Shown here: positions 26,517 through 35,542 of the stretch, piece after piece
Position numbering within the stretch: position 1 is the stretch's first letter
How the letters are laid out: every line of letters starts with the position of its first letter
Source: Eubacterium sp.
GTDB taxonomy: Bacteria; Bacillota; Clostridia; Lachnospirales; Lachnospiraceae
Assembly (NCBI GenBank): GCA_017539165.1
Contig: JAFYHN010000020.1
Location: forward strand, 1-64,000
Reading direction: 5' to 3'
Length of the DNA stretch: 64,000 nucleotides
Notes under the pieces: model-generated
Databases searched by the model: none
Seen by the model: the letters and a program-made list of their open reading frames with translations, nothing else
Told to the model about the DNA's origin: nothing
Made by a program: the position numbers and the translations under genes

Positions 26517-27434
26517 TCAGAATTCCCTTTCCAGTTTCTTCCTCTTCATCCTTCTTTTAATGACAAATGCAGCTATAAGAATAACGATAATCGCTATAAC
26601 TATTTCCAGCTTATTTACAGCTGTCAGATGTCTGCTTGTATCTTCTTTAACTTTTATAACGTCTGAATAATCCTGTTCCAGAACTACAATATTCCCAAGC
26701 CCGACTTTCTCAGTATATTTTTTCCCATTTATATCCTCATAAGTTATAATCACATCATTATCATACTGAGTATTATCACGAGGATCATCATGCTTGATCG
26801 CCTTGGTAATTATATCTGCATTTGCACTTTTCCCGGATTTGATATTTCCTATATAACTTGTCGAATCAGCAATATTATGTCCGGTTACCTGAGCACTTAC
26901 TTTGTAAATGTCAGCCGCACCAACGTTGTTAATAGTTGAGACAACTTCAATATTATCTCCAAGACGGATTTCTTCCTCAGCAACATAGGTGTCTGAGATC
27001 AGAACCTCTGACTTCAGCGTGACAGGAACATATATCGTATCTTCCGCCTTATAGCTTCCATCCCAATCTTCGTATTCAGTCATCACCTTAATACTGTAAG
27101 TTTTTTCGGTTAATGTTTTGGCACACTCTAGTTTGAATGATAATTCTTCCTCTGATTCACCATATATCTCTTCTATATATTCCGTGCCAACACTATCAAC
27201 CGGAATGAATTCTCCATCAGAAGGTGAAACTACACACTTAAGATTCATTATTCTATATTTAGATGTATTTCTTAGCTTGAATCTAACAGTAAATGTATCT
27301 CCTGGATATATCTCCTTCTTATCAATAGAAAAATCTATCATCATAACTCTTGGAGTCATGGCGTTTGAAGTAAAAGAATATCCACTAACCAGAACAAGTA
27401 CCATCAGAATCGAAATTATTAAAGACTTTCGCAT
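26517..27434 (-). CDS. Membrane-anchored extracytoplasmic protein with CARDB-like domains
   Basis: A 305-residue protein with an N-terminal signal peptide (IISILMVLVLVSGYSFTSNA), two immunoglobulin-like regions of the CARDB/COG1361 type (about residues 33-135, with YPGDTFTVRFKLRNTS, and 145-245, with RLGDNIEVVSTINNVG), and a C-terminal helix (IVIAIIVILIAAFVI) before a basic tail. It should stand on the outer face of the membrane. It is encoded between the two permeases of the same operon, so it may act as an external accessory of the exporter. Confidence 0.78.
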   Translation of the reverse strand: MRKSLIISILMVLVLVSGYSFTSNAMTPRVMMIDFSIDKKEIYPGDTFTVRFKLRNTSKYRIMNLKCVVSPSDGEFIPVDSVGTEYIEEIYGESEEELSFKLECAKTLTEKTYSIKVMTEYEDWDGSYKAEDTIYVPVTLKSEVLISDTYVAEEEIRLGDNIEVVSTINNVGAADIYKVSAQVTGHNIADSTSYIGNIKSGKSANADIITKAIKHDDPRDNTQYDNDVIITYEDINGKKYTEKVGLGNIVVLEQDYSDVIKVKEDTSRHLTAVNKLEIVIAIIVILIAAFVIKRRMKRKKLEREF

Positions 27435-27452
27435 TTTTACTCCTTTTACAAA

Positions 27453-30059
27453 TTATTCACCTGACCTTGTCAGTTCTTCGCCAACAATCAGATTCATTTG
27501 ATTAAAGAAAACATAGTTTGAACCGCACAATACTATCAGCGATAAGATAGCAACAGCTATTATGCCCGGCCAGAAAATCACCATTGACGAACCGATGATA
27601 TATCTCAGAATTTTTAAATATAAAATATATTCTATTCCAGTTCCAAGAATCACTCCCAAAACCGTAGAAATAATCCAAACTATTCCTCCCTCAAGAAGAA
27701 CCGCTTTAAGCAGACTCCTCTTAGTCATACCAATAGATCTGAGCTGCGCGAATTCATTTCTCCTTGTCTGCAGTCCACTTATAGTAACATTCATTGTATT
27801 CAGTATACTTATGATTATTATGACTATTATGCATGCAGCGAACCAAAGCATATTCTTAACAGTTTGAACCATAGACAACAAATTTGAAAAATATAATGAA
27901 GTCTGAGAATTACAAGATGGAATATCATCAGTCTCATATAAAGAGTAATAAAACTTTTCTTTTTCTTGTAACGCCTGCTGAACTTTCTCATTTTGCAGAT
28001 CTCTACTGAATATATTACTGATATGGAACTGCATACCATTATAATCAGATTCAGTTCTCCCTGTTATATCATAGAATCTGTCTAGAGGAACTATAATTGA
28101 TGGTTGTGTCACTCTTCTGTTAGGATCATCTTCTATAATCCCCTCAACGGTAAATGTCTTACATTTTCCTTCTTCAATAAGTTGTTCTCTGGCAGAATTA
28201 ATTATCCACTCCTTTTTATATTCTGTTTTCGGAATATCAGTATACAATTTATAAGGATTCTCTATCACATTACCATTTTCATCTTTTTCCCCATGATGTT
28301 CTCTATCCCACTCATCAGCTTTTTCATGCATCATCTCATCATACGCTTTTGCGTTCTTTATCTCTCCTTGAACAAGATTGTATAGTTCTTTAGGATCAAC
28401 TATGGTAATCTCATCGCCTAACTTAACATCAGTAAACTTGAAAGATTCCATTTCATCATAAATTGCATATGCTTTAAAATCATTAAATGAATTCAGATGA
28501 GCCTGATTTACAAGTAGTACTCCATTCTCGGATAGTTCAGTTGTCCCTTCAACGAGAGATTTTTCATATCTTGAATAATCTTCACTATCGTAACCATATA
28601 TTGGAAGAGCGCCTTCATAAAGCTCTGGTTGTACCATTATATCTTCCCAGCTTTTATTCTTCTCATCATATCTTTCGCTGTTTTCATAATCTACAAGACC
28701 TTTGCCACTATCTCTATATGCCTTCCTTGCATTATAACCATCACTCAATTTTTTATTTACAATCGAGCTCTTCGTTCCATAATCATGTCCCTCAACAGTA
28801 AAATCATTGTATACTTTATTTATATTCTTATAAATCCATCTATCTTCAGAAGTAAAAACCGTATCCATATAGATGAACTTTGTATCTTCAACTCCTTTTG
28901 CATTACTTATAGTTTTAAGTGCCTCTGGAGAATAAAGATCCGCTCTTTGTTCCTCGTAAGAATCGACTGAACCCGGTCCATGATAAACAATATATTGTTG
29001 ATAATGACCAAATATTTTATTTTGGTTATTGTAGAATTTAAAGAAAGCACTCATCCACCCACAAACAACGATAACGATTATCATACCGAATACCATTGCC
29101 ATAATTGTCTTTATGAATCTTCCGTTGTTCCTCTTTATATTTTTATAAGCATAGTCTCCTTCAACACCGAAGATAAGTCCCCATATTCCACTGCTTCTAC
29201 GTTTGACACCTTTGGCTTTAATTCGATAATTACCGCGAACAGCCTCGGATGGACTAACCGATAGAACTTTCTTTAATCCATCATCTACTGCAAAAAACAT
29301 GTCACAGTAAAATGCGATTACAACAAATAAAACAGGTATAATATGAAATCCAACAGGATACTGTCTTGCCGGACTCAAGCATATCGGTATACTAAGAATA
29401 AATCCAACAAAGATACCGGCTATTATTCCAACAGTTTCAAGTAAAAATGCCTCTCTGAAAACTATACATTTAAGTTGTTTTTTAGTTGCACCTATACATC
29501 TTAGATCTCCATAATCTTTTACTCTAGCCAAAGCTGAGATAGATATGTTATTACGAAGTACACCTACTCCAATGATTGCAAGGATATATGCAATAAAGAA
29601 ACCACCCAGCAACACAAGATATCCTGTACCCTCATTATCCTGACAATAAGTCCATGCCAGATCTTCATTAAGCTTTGTTTCAACACCATATGTCTTAGAA
29701 ATGTATTTTGAATAATATTTTATAAGAAATTTTTCTTTTACATTGATATGAAGTACATTGGAATAAACAGTATTCGCTTCATCATGTTCAGACCACGAAT
29801 ACGCTTTTCCAAGATATGATGAGCTTACAAAATCTTCGTTAATTATTTTCTCGATTATTTCTTTATCTTCTGTAAGAACGCTTATCTCGCTGTCATTTAC
29901 CTTTCTTGCATCCATCCTCCATTTCTCAACCCAGCAGAACATGGAATTAAGAAACATGTAAAGACCAGCGGCAACTATAAAGCAGCCAAGAACAGTAATA
30001 ATTGATCTTTTCTTATTTTGGCTTAGGTATTTAGTTCCTAATTGTCTGTAATCTTCCAT
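27453..30059 (-). CDS. Large FtsX-type ABC transporter permease
   Basis: An 868-residue permease with about eight membrane helices: one at the N-terminus (ITVLGCFIVAAGLYMFLN), a first FtsX-like set at about residues 145-335, and a second at about 735-850 (RRNEFAQLRSIGMTKRSLL). Between them is a large, hydrophilic extracytoplasmic region of some 370 residues (about 350-720). The layout recalls BceB/YtrF-type permeases. The ATG at 30059 (MEDYRQLGTKYL) is chosen because AAAAAGGA precedes it; the longer frame would overlap the ATPase gene. Substrate unknown. Confidence 0.88.
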   Translation of the reverse strand: MEDYRQLGTKYLSQNKKRSIITVLGCFIVAAGLYMFLNSMFCWVEKWRMDARKVNDSEISVLTEDKEIIEKIINEDFVSSSYLGKAYSWSEHDEANTVYSNVLHINVKEKFLIKYYSKYISKTYGVETKLNEDLAWTYCQDNEGTGYLVLLGGFFIAYILAIIGVGVLRNNISISALARVKDYGDLRCIGATKKQLKCIVFREAFLLETVGIIAGIFVGFILSIPICLSPARQYPVGFHIIPVLFVVIAFYCDMFFAVDDGLKKVLSVSPSEAVRGNYRIKAKGVKRRSSGIWGLIFGVEGDYAYKNIKRNNGRFIKTIMAMVFGMIIVIVVCGWMSAFFKFYNNQNKIFGHYQQYIVYHGPGSVDSYEEQRADLYSPEALKTISNAKGVEDTKFIYMDTVFTSEDRWIYKNINKVYNDFTVEGHDYGTKSSIVNKKLSDGYNARKAYRDSGKGLVDYENSERYDEKNKSWEDIMVQPELYEGALPIYGYDSEDYSRYEKSLVEGTTELSENGVLLVNQAHLNSFNDFKAYAIYDEMESFKFTDVKLGDEITIVDPKELYNLVQGEIKNAKAYDEMMHEKADEWDREHHGEKDENGNVIENPYKLYTDIPKTEYKKEWIINSAREQLIEEGKCKTFTVEGIIEDDPNRRVTQPSIIVPLDRFYDITGRTESDYNGMQFHISNIFSRDLQNEKVQQALQEKEKFYYSLYETDDIPSCNSQTSLYFSNLLSMVQTVKNMLWFAACIIVIIIISILNTMNVTISGLQTRRNEFAQLRSIGMTKRSLLKAVLLEGGIVWIISTVLGVILGTGIEYILYLKILRYIIGSSMVIFWPGIIAVAILSLIVLCGSNYVFFNQMNLIVGEELTRSGE

Positions 30060-30087
30060 AGTTTTTTCCTTTTTATTTTTTATGCAA

Positions 30088-30765
30088 TCATTTACCAGCT
30101 TCAATCATACCATCAGATATTTTCACAATACGATCGGCTTCTCGGGCAAGATCCATGTTGTGTGTGATAATGACTAGTGTTTGTCCAATGTCATGGACTG
30201 ACTTCATAAGAAGATCCATAACTTCCTGACCATTCTTTGAATCAAGTGCTCCTGTCGGCTCATCAGCGAGAATGAGTGCTGGATTATTGGCCAGTGCTCT
30301 TGCTATAGCACATCTCTGTTGCTGTCCACCTGAAAGCTGATTCGGAAGATATTTTCTTCTATCTGATAAACCAAGAAGTTCGATGATATGATCTATATAT
30401 TCTTTATCAGGTTTTCTATGATCGAGAAGAACCGGCATTTTTATATTTTCCTCAACAGTGAGAACCGGGATCAGATGATAAGCCTGGAAGATAAATCCAA
30501 CCTTTCTTCTTCTGAATATACTAAGTTCATCATCATTGTATTTTGTAATCTCTTTTCCATCGACAAAGATTGTTCCGTCTGATGGCGAATCAACTCCGCC
30601 CATAATATTGAGGAGTGTAGATTTACCACTTCCTGAAGCTCCAACTACTGAAACTACGCTACCTCTCTTGATATCCAGATCTACATTGTGAAGAGCAAGA
30701 ACCTGATTCTCCTTCTCGCCATATATTTTAGTAACGCCTCTCATCTCAACTATATTCTCGTCCAT
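30088..30765 (-). CDS. ABC transporter ATP-binding protein, MacB/LolD type
   Basis: A 225-residue ATPase with Walker A GASGSGKSTLLN (about residues 37-48), Q-loop FIFQAYHLIP, signature LSGGQQQRCAIARAL, Walker B LILADEPTGALDS and switch His in VIITHNMDLA. It energises the two FtsX-type permeases encoded next. AGGAGG precedes the ATG. It starts a new transcription unit, since a strong terminator closes the sensor-kinase gene just upstream. Confidence 0.95.
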   Translation of the reverse strand: MDENIVEMRGVTKIYGEKENQVLALHNVDLDIKRGSVVSVVGASGSGKSTLLNIMGGVDSPSDGTIFVDGKEITKYNDDELSIFRRRKVGFIFQAYHLIPVLTVEENIKMPVLLDHRKPDKEYIDHIIELLGLSDRRKYLPNQLSGGQQQRCAIARALANNPALILADEPTGALDSKNGQEVMDLLMKSVHDIGQTLVIITHNMDLAREADRIVKISDGMIEAGK

Positions 30766-30899
30766 ATTATTCCTCCTAGCTTTTCTGTATTCCTATTCTT
30801 TCCTGAAAAATGAAAAATCACAATACATGATTCTATTCAATCTATTAACTTCAAGTATACTTTATCACTTTCATCTTACATTGCCGTGACAAAAAGAAA

Positions 30900-30931
30900 A
30901 AAGTAATCTTACGTTTTTGTAAGATTACTTT
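30900..30931 (-). terminator. Intrinsic terminator after the histidine kinase gene
   Basis: Perfect 13-base arms (30900-30912 and 30919-30931) around GTTTTT, followed on the minus strand by a T-rich tract (30891-30902). The stem overlaps the kinase stop codon. It separates the two-component genes from the exporter operon. Confidence 0.9.
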
Positions 30932-31964
30932 AAAACTGAACTTTAAAGCAGCTTCCCTCACCCAGTTTACTGTCAACGGATAACTTGCCGCCCATTCCTT
31001 CTACTATTGATTTTGATAGCGAAAGTCCGATTCCAACACTATTCGGATTCACTTCATTACTTGCTCTATAGAATCTGTCAAATATGTGAGTCATGGTTTC
31101 TTCTGTCATTCCGATTCCATGATCTCTGATATATATTCTTGTAAATACTGCATTCTGTTCGACTTCTATCTCAATATCATTCTCATCAGAATAGTCCGAC
31201 GCATTCTTCGTAATATTTATCAGTGCTTCGACAAGCCAGTCGAAATCAGCTTTTACAGTAACATCATCCGGACATGATATTATAAGTTTTTGATTCTTTG
31301 AATCTGTTAGATAATGTGTTCCGCTTCTTACCTCCTCAAGAACCATTTTTAGATCGACATCTTTTATATCAAATGTAATCGCACCCGCCTCGATTCTCGC
31401 AAGTTTCAGCATGGATAATACCATCCATTCCATGCGGGTTACCTGATTACCTGTTTCTTCAAGAATCTGTTTCTGCTCTTCAACAGATGTGACTTTATCA
31501 TTCAGGAGAAGCTCAACGAATACTTCCATTGAGGCAAGTGGCGTTTTAAGCTGATGAGATATATCCGACATAACGTCTCTCAGATATTCCTTCTCATCCT
31601 GTTCCCTTCTTTTGGCTTCCTGAAACATATTTACAAGGTTACCAAAATTATTATACAGGATTCCTATACTTCCTTCTTCAAGATCAGACACCATTCCAGT
31701 CTCTCTTCCTTCAACCATATCAAGCATCATATCAGAAGCTTTTTCAATCGAAATATACGCCCTGTCTATATCGTTTTTTGAACGAAAGAAAAGAATCAGC
31801 GTCATAATGATAATACACAAAGCGAGTATAACTGTAAGTATTTTTACAACATCGCTTCCACTTGAATAGATCACAAACATCAAAACAAGACCGACAGCAA
31901 GGAAAGGTCCAGCTATCGACCAGAATTTAGATATAAATTTATTTCTCTCGTAATTACTCTTCAT
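30930..31964 (-). CDS. Sensor histidine kinase
   Basis: A 344-residue kinase with two adjacent N-terminal membrane helices (about residues 15-33 and 41-60) joined by a very short loop, so it has almost no external sensing domain. HisKA holds the phospho-accepting H137 in MSDISHQLKTPLAS. The HATPase domain has ALINITKNASDYS (N box), IRDHGIGM (G1) and VGIGLSLSKSIVEGMGG (G2). Kinases of this minimal-sensor type often take their signal from a partner ABC transporter (BceS-like); the exporter operon downstream is the obvious candidate, by position only. Confidence 0.93.
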   Translation of the reverse strand: MKSNYERNKFISKFWSIAGPFLAVGLVLMFVIYSSGSDVVKILTVILALCIIIMTLILFFRSKNDIDRAYISIEKASDMMLDMVEGRETGMVSDLEEGSIGILYNNFGNLVNMFQEAKRREQDEKEYLRDVMSDISHQLKTPLASMEVFVELLLNDKVTSVEEQKQILEETGNQVTRMEWMVLSMLKLARIEAGAITFDIKDVDLKMVLEEVRSGTHYLTDSKNQKLIISCPDDVTVKADFDWLVEALINITKNASDYSDENDIEIEVEQNAVFTRIYIRDHGIGMTEETMTHIFDRFYRASNEVNPNSVGIGLSLSKSIVEGMGGKLSVDSKLGEGSCFKVQF

Positions 31965-31975
31965 ATTCTTTATAA

Positions 31976-32722
31976 TTATTCGAACCTATATCCAACACCT
32001 TTAACCGTCTGAATAAATGACGCATCTTTTCCAAGTTTATCTCGCAGTCTTTTTATATACACAGACAGGGTATTATCATCTATAAATGCATTTTCCGTAT
32101 CATAAAGTCGTTCCATAAGCTGATTTCTGGTTATGACAATACCTTTATTATACAGAAATTCTTTGAGAAGTCTTAGTTCAGCAGGAGTACAGTCTACTAT
32201 CTCATCCCCGTTATATAATCTAAATGCACTTATGCTAAACATGTGACTACCGAAAGAAACTTCATCCATTCCTGATGAATTATTTTCAGAAACAGGATCC
32301 ATTGAATCACTAGAATCACTAACTTTTCCTGCAAGTCTGAGGGCTCTTTCCTGTCTTCTTAGAACAGCTGCGATACGTGATAACATTTCCTTCACCTTAT
32401 AAGGCTTGGTAATGTAATCATCAGCTCCCAGGTCAAGACCACGAACGATATTCGCCTCATCTCCAACAGCCGTTGAAAAGATGACAGGAATATCAATCTC
32501 CTTTTTTACAAGTTCTTCGAAAAATGAAAAGCCATCTCCATCAGGAAGCATAACATCCAGAAGAATAAGATCAATACCTGATCTTACATCCGAAGAATTG
32601 ATATAATCCCGAGCTTCGGAAAGCTTCTTCGCATGAAGAACGTCGTACCCTTCAGCCTTAAGCGTGTAGGTAGTTCCCATGGCTAGTGCATAATCATCTT
32701 CAACTAATAGAATTGTTTTCAT
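31976..32722 (-). CDS. OmpR-family response regulator
   Basis: A 248-residue regulator. The receiver domain has the acidic pair EDD (8-10), phospho-acceptor D56 in ILLDVMLPDGDGF, and K in YITKPYKVKEML. A Ser-rich linker (about 125-150) precedes the winged-helix DNA-binding domain ending in QTVKGVGYRFE. The start at MKTILLVED is preferred to an ATG five codons earlier because GGGTGGG precedes it. It overlaps the upstream membrane-protein gene by 23 bases and lies 11 bases before its kinase. Confidence 0.95.
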   Translation of the reverse strand: MKTILLVEDDYALAMGTTYTLKAEGYDVLHAKKLSEARDYINSSDVRSGIDLILLDVMLPDGDGFSFFEELVKKEIDIPVIFSTAVGDEANIVRGLDLGADDYITKPYKVKEMLSRIAAVLRRQERALRLAGKVSDSSDSMDPVSENNSSGMDEVSFGSHMFSISAFRLYNGDEIVDCTPAELRLLKEFLYNKGIVITRNQLMERLYDTENAFIDDNTLSVYIKRLRDKLGKDASFIQTVKGVGYRFE

Positions 32723-33389
32723 ACTTATCCCACCCATTCATCATATGTTCCTTATTATAATCCACATCAAACAACATACCGTTAAAGTCATTCTCTAACA
32801 TGTCAAATCTATAATCGCTATATCCATTAATAACATAAGGAACCATCTTAAATATATCCGTTAATATATTGTCTGCATCCTTTTTCTTTTTTACAATGCA
32901 GCAATACTTTACCTTCTTTCTATCATATATTACTATTTCTGAATATCTAGTGGTTTCTTCCCAAGCTTTATCTTTTATAACATAATCATCTGAGTACATG
33001 AAAACAATATCACTCAAACGGATAACATGCACATCCGTTGCAAACAATATACAAAACTTCTGCCCGACAAAAACCGAAGAATACTTCGATGCATGCTCGA
33101 TGTCATTTCCAATTTCATCTAATTCAATAGCTTGTTCTTCTAATGATTTATAAAAAGTAGTTTTATAATATCCAGATAAAAATAAAATCAGTAATAGAAT
33201 CCCAAATATCATCATCGCTATCAGAAAAAGCGTAAGCAGGCAATCACGTATTATCTCCTCTGGCTGGACAAACAATTCAGATGAAAAAAGGAAGATAAAA
33301 AAGAATAAAGGAATCGCTATAAGTATGATCCCCGGAATGCAATATCTTTTAAACGTAAGCTGTCTTGTTTTTTTGTTTATCAAATCCAT
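32700..33389 (-). CDS. Membrane protein, possibly YcxB-like
   Basis: A 229-residue protein with two membrane helices (about residues 18-38 and 46-70), then a soluble region with ATDVHVIRLSDIVFMYSDDYVI followed by beta-rich sequence. Proteins with this layout (two helices plus a PH-like or YcxB-like domain) are frequent in Clostridia, but the match is by eye and I do not claim a function. It lies between a PadR regulator (2 bases upstream) and a two-component system that it overlaps, so it is cotranscribed with both. Confidence 0.72.
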   Translation of the reverse strand: MDLINKKTRQLTFKRYCIPGIILIAIPLFFFIFLFSSELFVQPEEIIRDCLLTLFLIAMMIFGILLLILFLSGYYKTTFYKSLEEQAIELDEIGNDIEHASKYSSVFVGQKFCILFATDVHVIRLSDIVFMYSDDYVIKDKAWEETTRYSEIVIYDRKKVKYCCIVKKKKDADNILTDIFKMVPYVINGYSDYRFDMLENDFNGMLFDVDYNKEHMMNGWDKYENNSIS

Positions 33390-33391
33390 GA

Positions 33392-33946
33392 TTATTTATT
33401 CTTCAACATCTCCTTAGCTTTAGTACACCACCTGATATAACCTTCGTAGGTTTCGATTCCAAACAGGACCGTAAGGTAATAGTATTTATGATCTATATCA
33501 ACATTTATTGCCTGATCCAAAATATCACGATAACTTTTAAGTAGATATAGATCCCGTTTTATATCATCCTCAAAGATCTCAATATTTCTTACAGTCACTT
33601 CTGGCTTTGCCGCACCACCGAAGAATAGTTTTAAGAGAGTTTCATACTTAATATCATTCGTCACCTTGATATCACTCACCCATTCTTCAAGAGCTTCACG
33701 GCCAGATTCAGTTATTCGATATTTTACCTTTTCTCTTTTACTTTCTGTTTTAAAGTCATCTCCCTCAAGTTTTTCGATTAGTCCAAGCTTCACCAATTCT
33801 GATAATGACGGATAAATGCTTCCATAACTGGCCTTCCAGAAAAATCGAATATCATCATCTATTCTTTTCTTTATATCATACCCTGTCAGATCTTCGTGAC
33901 TTAGCAGTCCGAGAACAACCATATCTATCTTTCTGTCTTTTGGCAT
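33392..33946 (-). CDS. PadR-family transcriptional regulator
   Basis: A 184-residue regulator. The N-terminal winged helix has VVLGLLSHEDLTGYDIKKRI and FFWKASYGSIYPSLSELVKLGLIEKL, the diagnostic PadR pattern. The C-terminal half is a four-helix-like dimerisation segment as in the long PadR subclass. GGAG-like sequence precedes the ATG. PadR proteins usually repress adjacent transporter or detoxification genes on binding small aromatics or antibiotics. Overlapping AT-rich palindromes at 34789-34820, upstream of the first gene of this operon, are its likely operators. Confidence 0.92.
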   Translation of the reverse strand: MPKDRKIDMVVLGLLSHEDLTGYDIKKRIDDDIRFFWKASYGSIYPSLSELVKLGLIEKLEGDDFKTESKREKVKYRITESGREALEEWVSDIKVTNDIKYETLLKLFFGGAAKPEVTVRNIEIFEDDIKRDLYLLKSYRDILDQAINVDIDHKYYYLTVLFGIETYEGYIRWCTKAKEMLKNK

Positions 33947-33988
33947 ATTTTACTCCTATCCTCTCCTATATTTAACCTATATATTTTT

Positions 33989-34723
33989 TTATCTACTCCA
34001 GGTCCATCGAAATTTCAGAACTTTCTTTGGACATTCATCTACACAAGAACCGCATTGAATACATTCGGTACATTTAGATGTCACACCTGTTTCCACCATA
34101 GATTTCACATCAAGGCCCATTGGACAGGCTTTATTACATTTACCACATGATATGCAATCTTTCTTTTCTGCTTCAATATGAAGTTGTGGCAGATGAAGCG
34201 CTCTCCCGATACTGCTTCCGATTACCATAAATGGCGCCATCCAGCATATATAGTGACAAGCACTTCTTCTTCCATGAATAAGCCCCGGAAGAACAAGTAT
34301 AAGTAAAACGCCATAATAAATAACATAATTATATATTTCTGCAACTGAGATTCCATGGTCAGTCATATAGAAAAAATCAACTTTAACATCATTCTTCCCT
34401 AATACAAATGTAATAATAACAGCTAACATCCAAAGAGTCCATATCACATATTTTATCATATCCCTCTTTCCCTGTTTCGCAATTTTATCATCACATCGCA
34501 TAAGACATTCCTGAAGTCCTCCAGCAGGACAAAGAAATCCGCACCACGCTCGACCAAGAAACATAGATGAAACTAACATAGTTAAGAACACTATAAAGCT
34601 TCCATTAATGATATGTTTATAAGCCGCTTGAATGATCAGGTATGGAGAGAAATAAAATATTGTGATAGGAAACAACAAAAATGAAATAAAAATCAATGTT
34701 TTTCTAATCTTTTGTCTTTTCAT
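33989..34723 (-). CDS. NapH/NosR-like membrane 4Fe-4S ferredoxin
   Basis: A 244-residue integral membrane protein with about five helices and redox motifs. LGRAWCGFLCPAGGLQE (CxxxCP, near residues 61-65) follows the second helix, and the C-terminus holds two ferredoxin clusters, CISCGKCNKACP and CTECIQCGSCVDECP. This is the NapH/YccM pattern, which passes electrons across or along the membrane. The ATG at 34723 (MKRQKIRK) follows GAGGA; a TTG six codons earlier has no such site. It is first in an operon with PadR, a membrane protein and a two-component system. Confidence 0.9.
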   Translation of the reverse strand: MKRQKIRKTLIFISFLLFPITIFYFSPYLIIQAAYKHIINGSFIVFLTMLVSSMFLGRAWCGFLCPAGGLQECLMRCDDKIAKQGKRDMIKYVIWTLWMLAVIITFVLGKNDVKVDFFYMTDHGISVAEIYNYVIYYGVLLILVLPGLIHGRRSACHYICWMAPFMVIGSSIGRALHLPQLHIEAEKKDCISCGKCNKACPMGLDVKSMVETGVTSKCTECIQCGSCVDECPKKVLKFRWTWSR

Positions 34724-34788
34724 GATATCCTCTTTTCGCAAAATCTTACATTAAATAAACTATCTAAAATATATATCAAAAATTTTTA

Positions 34789-34820
34789 ATATATCGTTTT
34801 GATATATCGTTTCGATATAT
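34789..34820. promoter_or_regulatory. Overlapping palindromic operators, likely for PadR
   Basis: ATATATCG-TTT-CGATATAT at 34802-34820 is a perfect inverted repeat. It overlaps ATATATC-GTTTT-GATATAT at 34789-34807. A third related half-site, ATATATCAAAA, starts at 34771. The cluster lies just downstream of the putative -10 of the ferredoxin-PadR operon. Confidence 0.7.
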
Positions 34821-34823
34821 TAA

Positions 34824-34852
34824 AAAATAACACTATACAATATCCATGTCAA
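34824..34852 (-). promoter_or_regulatory. Putative promoter of the ferredoxin-PadR operon
   Basis: Perfect TTGACA at 34847-34852 with a weak TATTTT 17 bases downstream (34824-34829), minus strand. An alternative -10, TATAGT at 34832-34837, has no good -35. Confidence 0.5.
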
Positions 34853-34952
34853 TAAAAAAGATGCCCGAAATCCGATTCATACCATCCGATTCTCCGCCAT
34901 TTTCTATTACTTTCAATCTTTTTGTATGTATATTCCAATATTCAAAAACTCG

Positions 34953-35363
34953 TTACGCTTCTTCAAACTTTTTTACAAATAAATAGAAACTGATGTTGGC
35001 CCAAAGAAATAAACCTAATATAATAAGACCAACTCCGTGAAGATAAAGTGCACCGATCATTAATATTATTATCATAATACATGAAATTATTGTTATCACT
35101 AATAATGGTTTTATATTTTTTCTATCCTTCACAGCTATTAACGCAAAGATTCCTTGAAGTATAGGACATAATGACACTATCGCTAAGAATATACCAAAAA
35201 ATAACGATATATATATGCCATGTGACACATACTCATTCGGATCATGCAGTGACCTCACACAATCTACCGCTAAAAACAATCCAAAAACCTCAAAGATGGA
35301 ACTCGGAATCAAATATATCAAACCCAACTTCTTCAGTAATCTAACATTTTTATCACAACTCAT
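34953..35363 (-). CDS. Small four-helix membrane protein
   Basis: A 136-residue protein of unknown function with about four membrane segments (residues 12-34, 48-70, 82-106 and 110-130) and short loops. AAAAGGAG precedes the ATG, so it is probably expressed. It stands alone between coaE (with terminator) and the ferredoxin operon. Base composition is more AT-rich than in the housekeeping genes around it, as in the whole 25-35 kb block. I do not recognise its family. Confidence 0.65.
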   Translation of the reverse strand: MSCDKNVRLLKKLGLIYLIPSSIFEVFGLFLAVDCVRSLHDPNEYVSHGIYISLFFGIFLAIVSLCPILQGIFALIAVKDRKNIKPLLVITIISCIMIIILMIGALYLHGVGLIILGLFLWANISFYLFVKKFEEA

Positions 35364-35500
35364 TTATTTTTTCTCCTTTTACTTCACTAATTGATTCAGA
35401 CATAACATTAATATCCGATTTAAGATTTTATGTTTAAACCTTACAAATATGAATCATCAGAACTAATACGAATAAACATTATTTTGCAATCAAAAGAAAA

Positions 35501-35531
35501 ACAAAAAAACCGCCGGAATTACTCCAGCGGT
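35501..35531 (-). terminator. Intrinsic terminator of coaE
   Basis: Arms ACCGC(C)GGA (35509-35517) and TCC(A)GCGGT (35523-35531), followed on the minus strand by seven Ts. Confidence 0.88.
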
Positions 35532-35542
35532 ATAAATAACAA

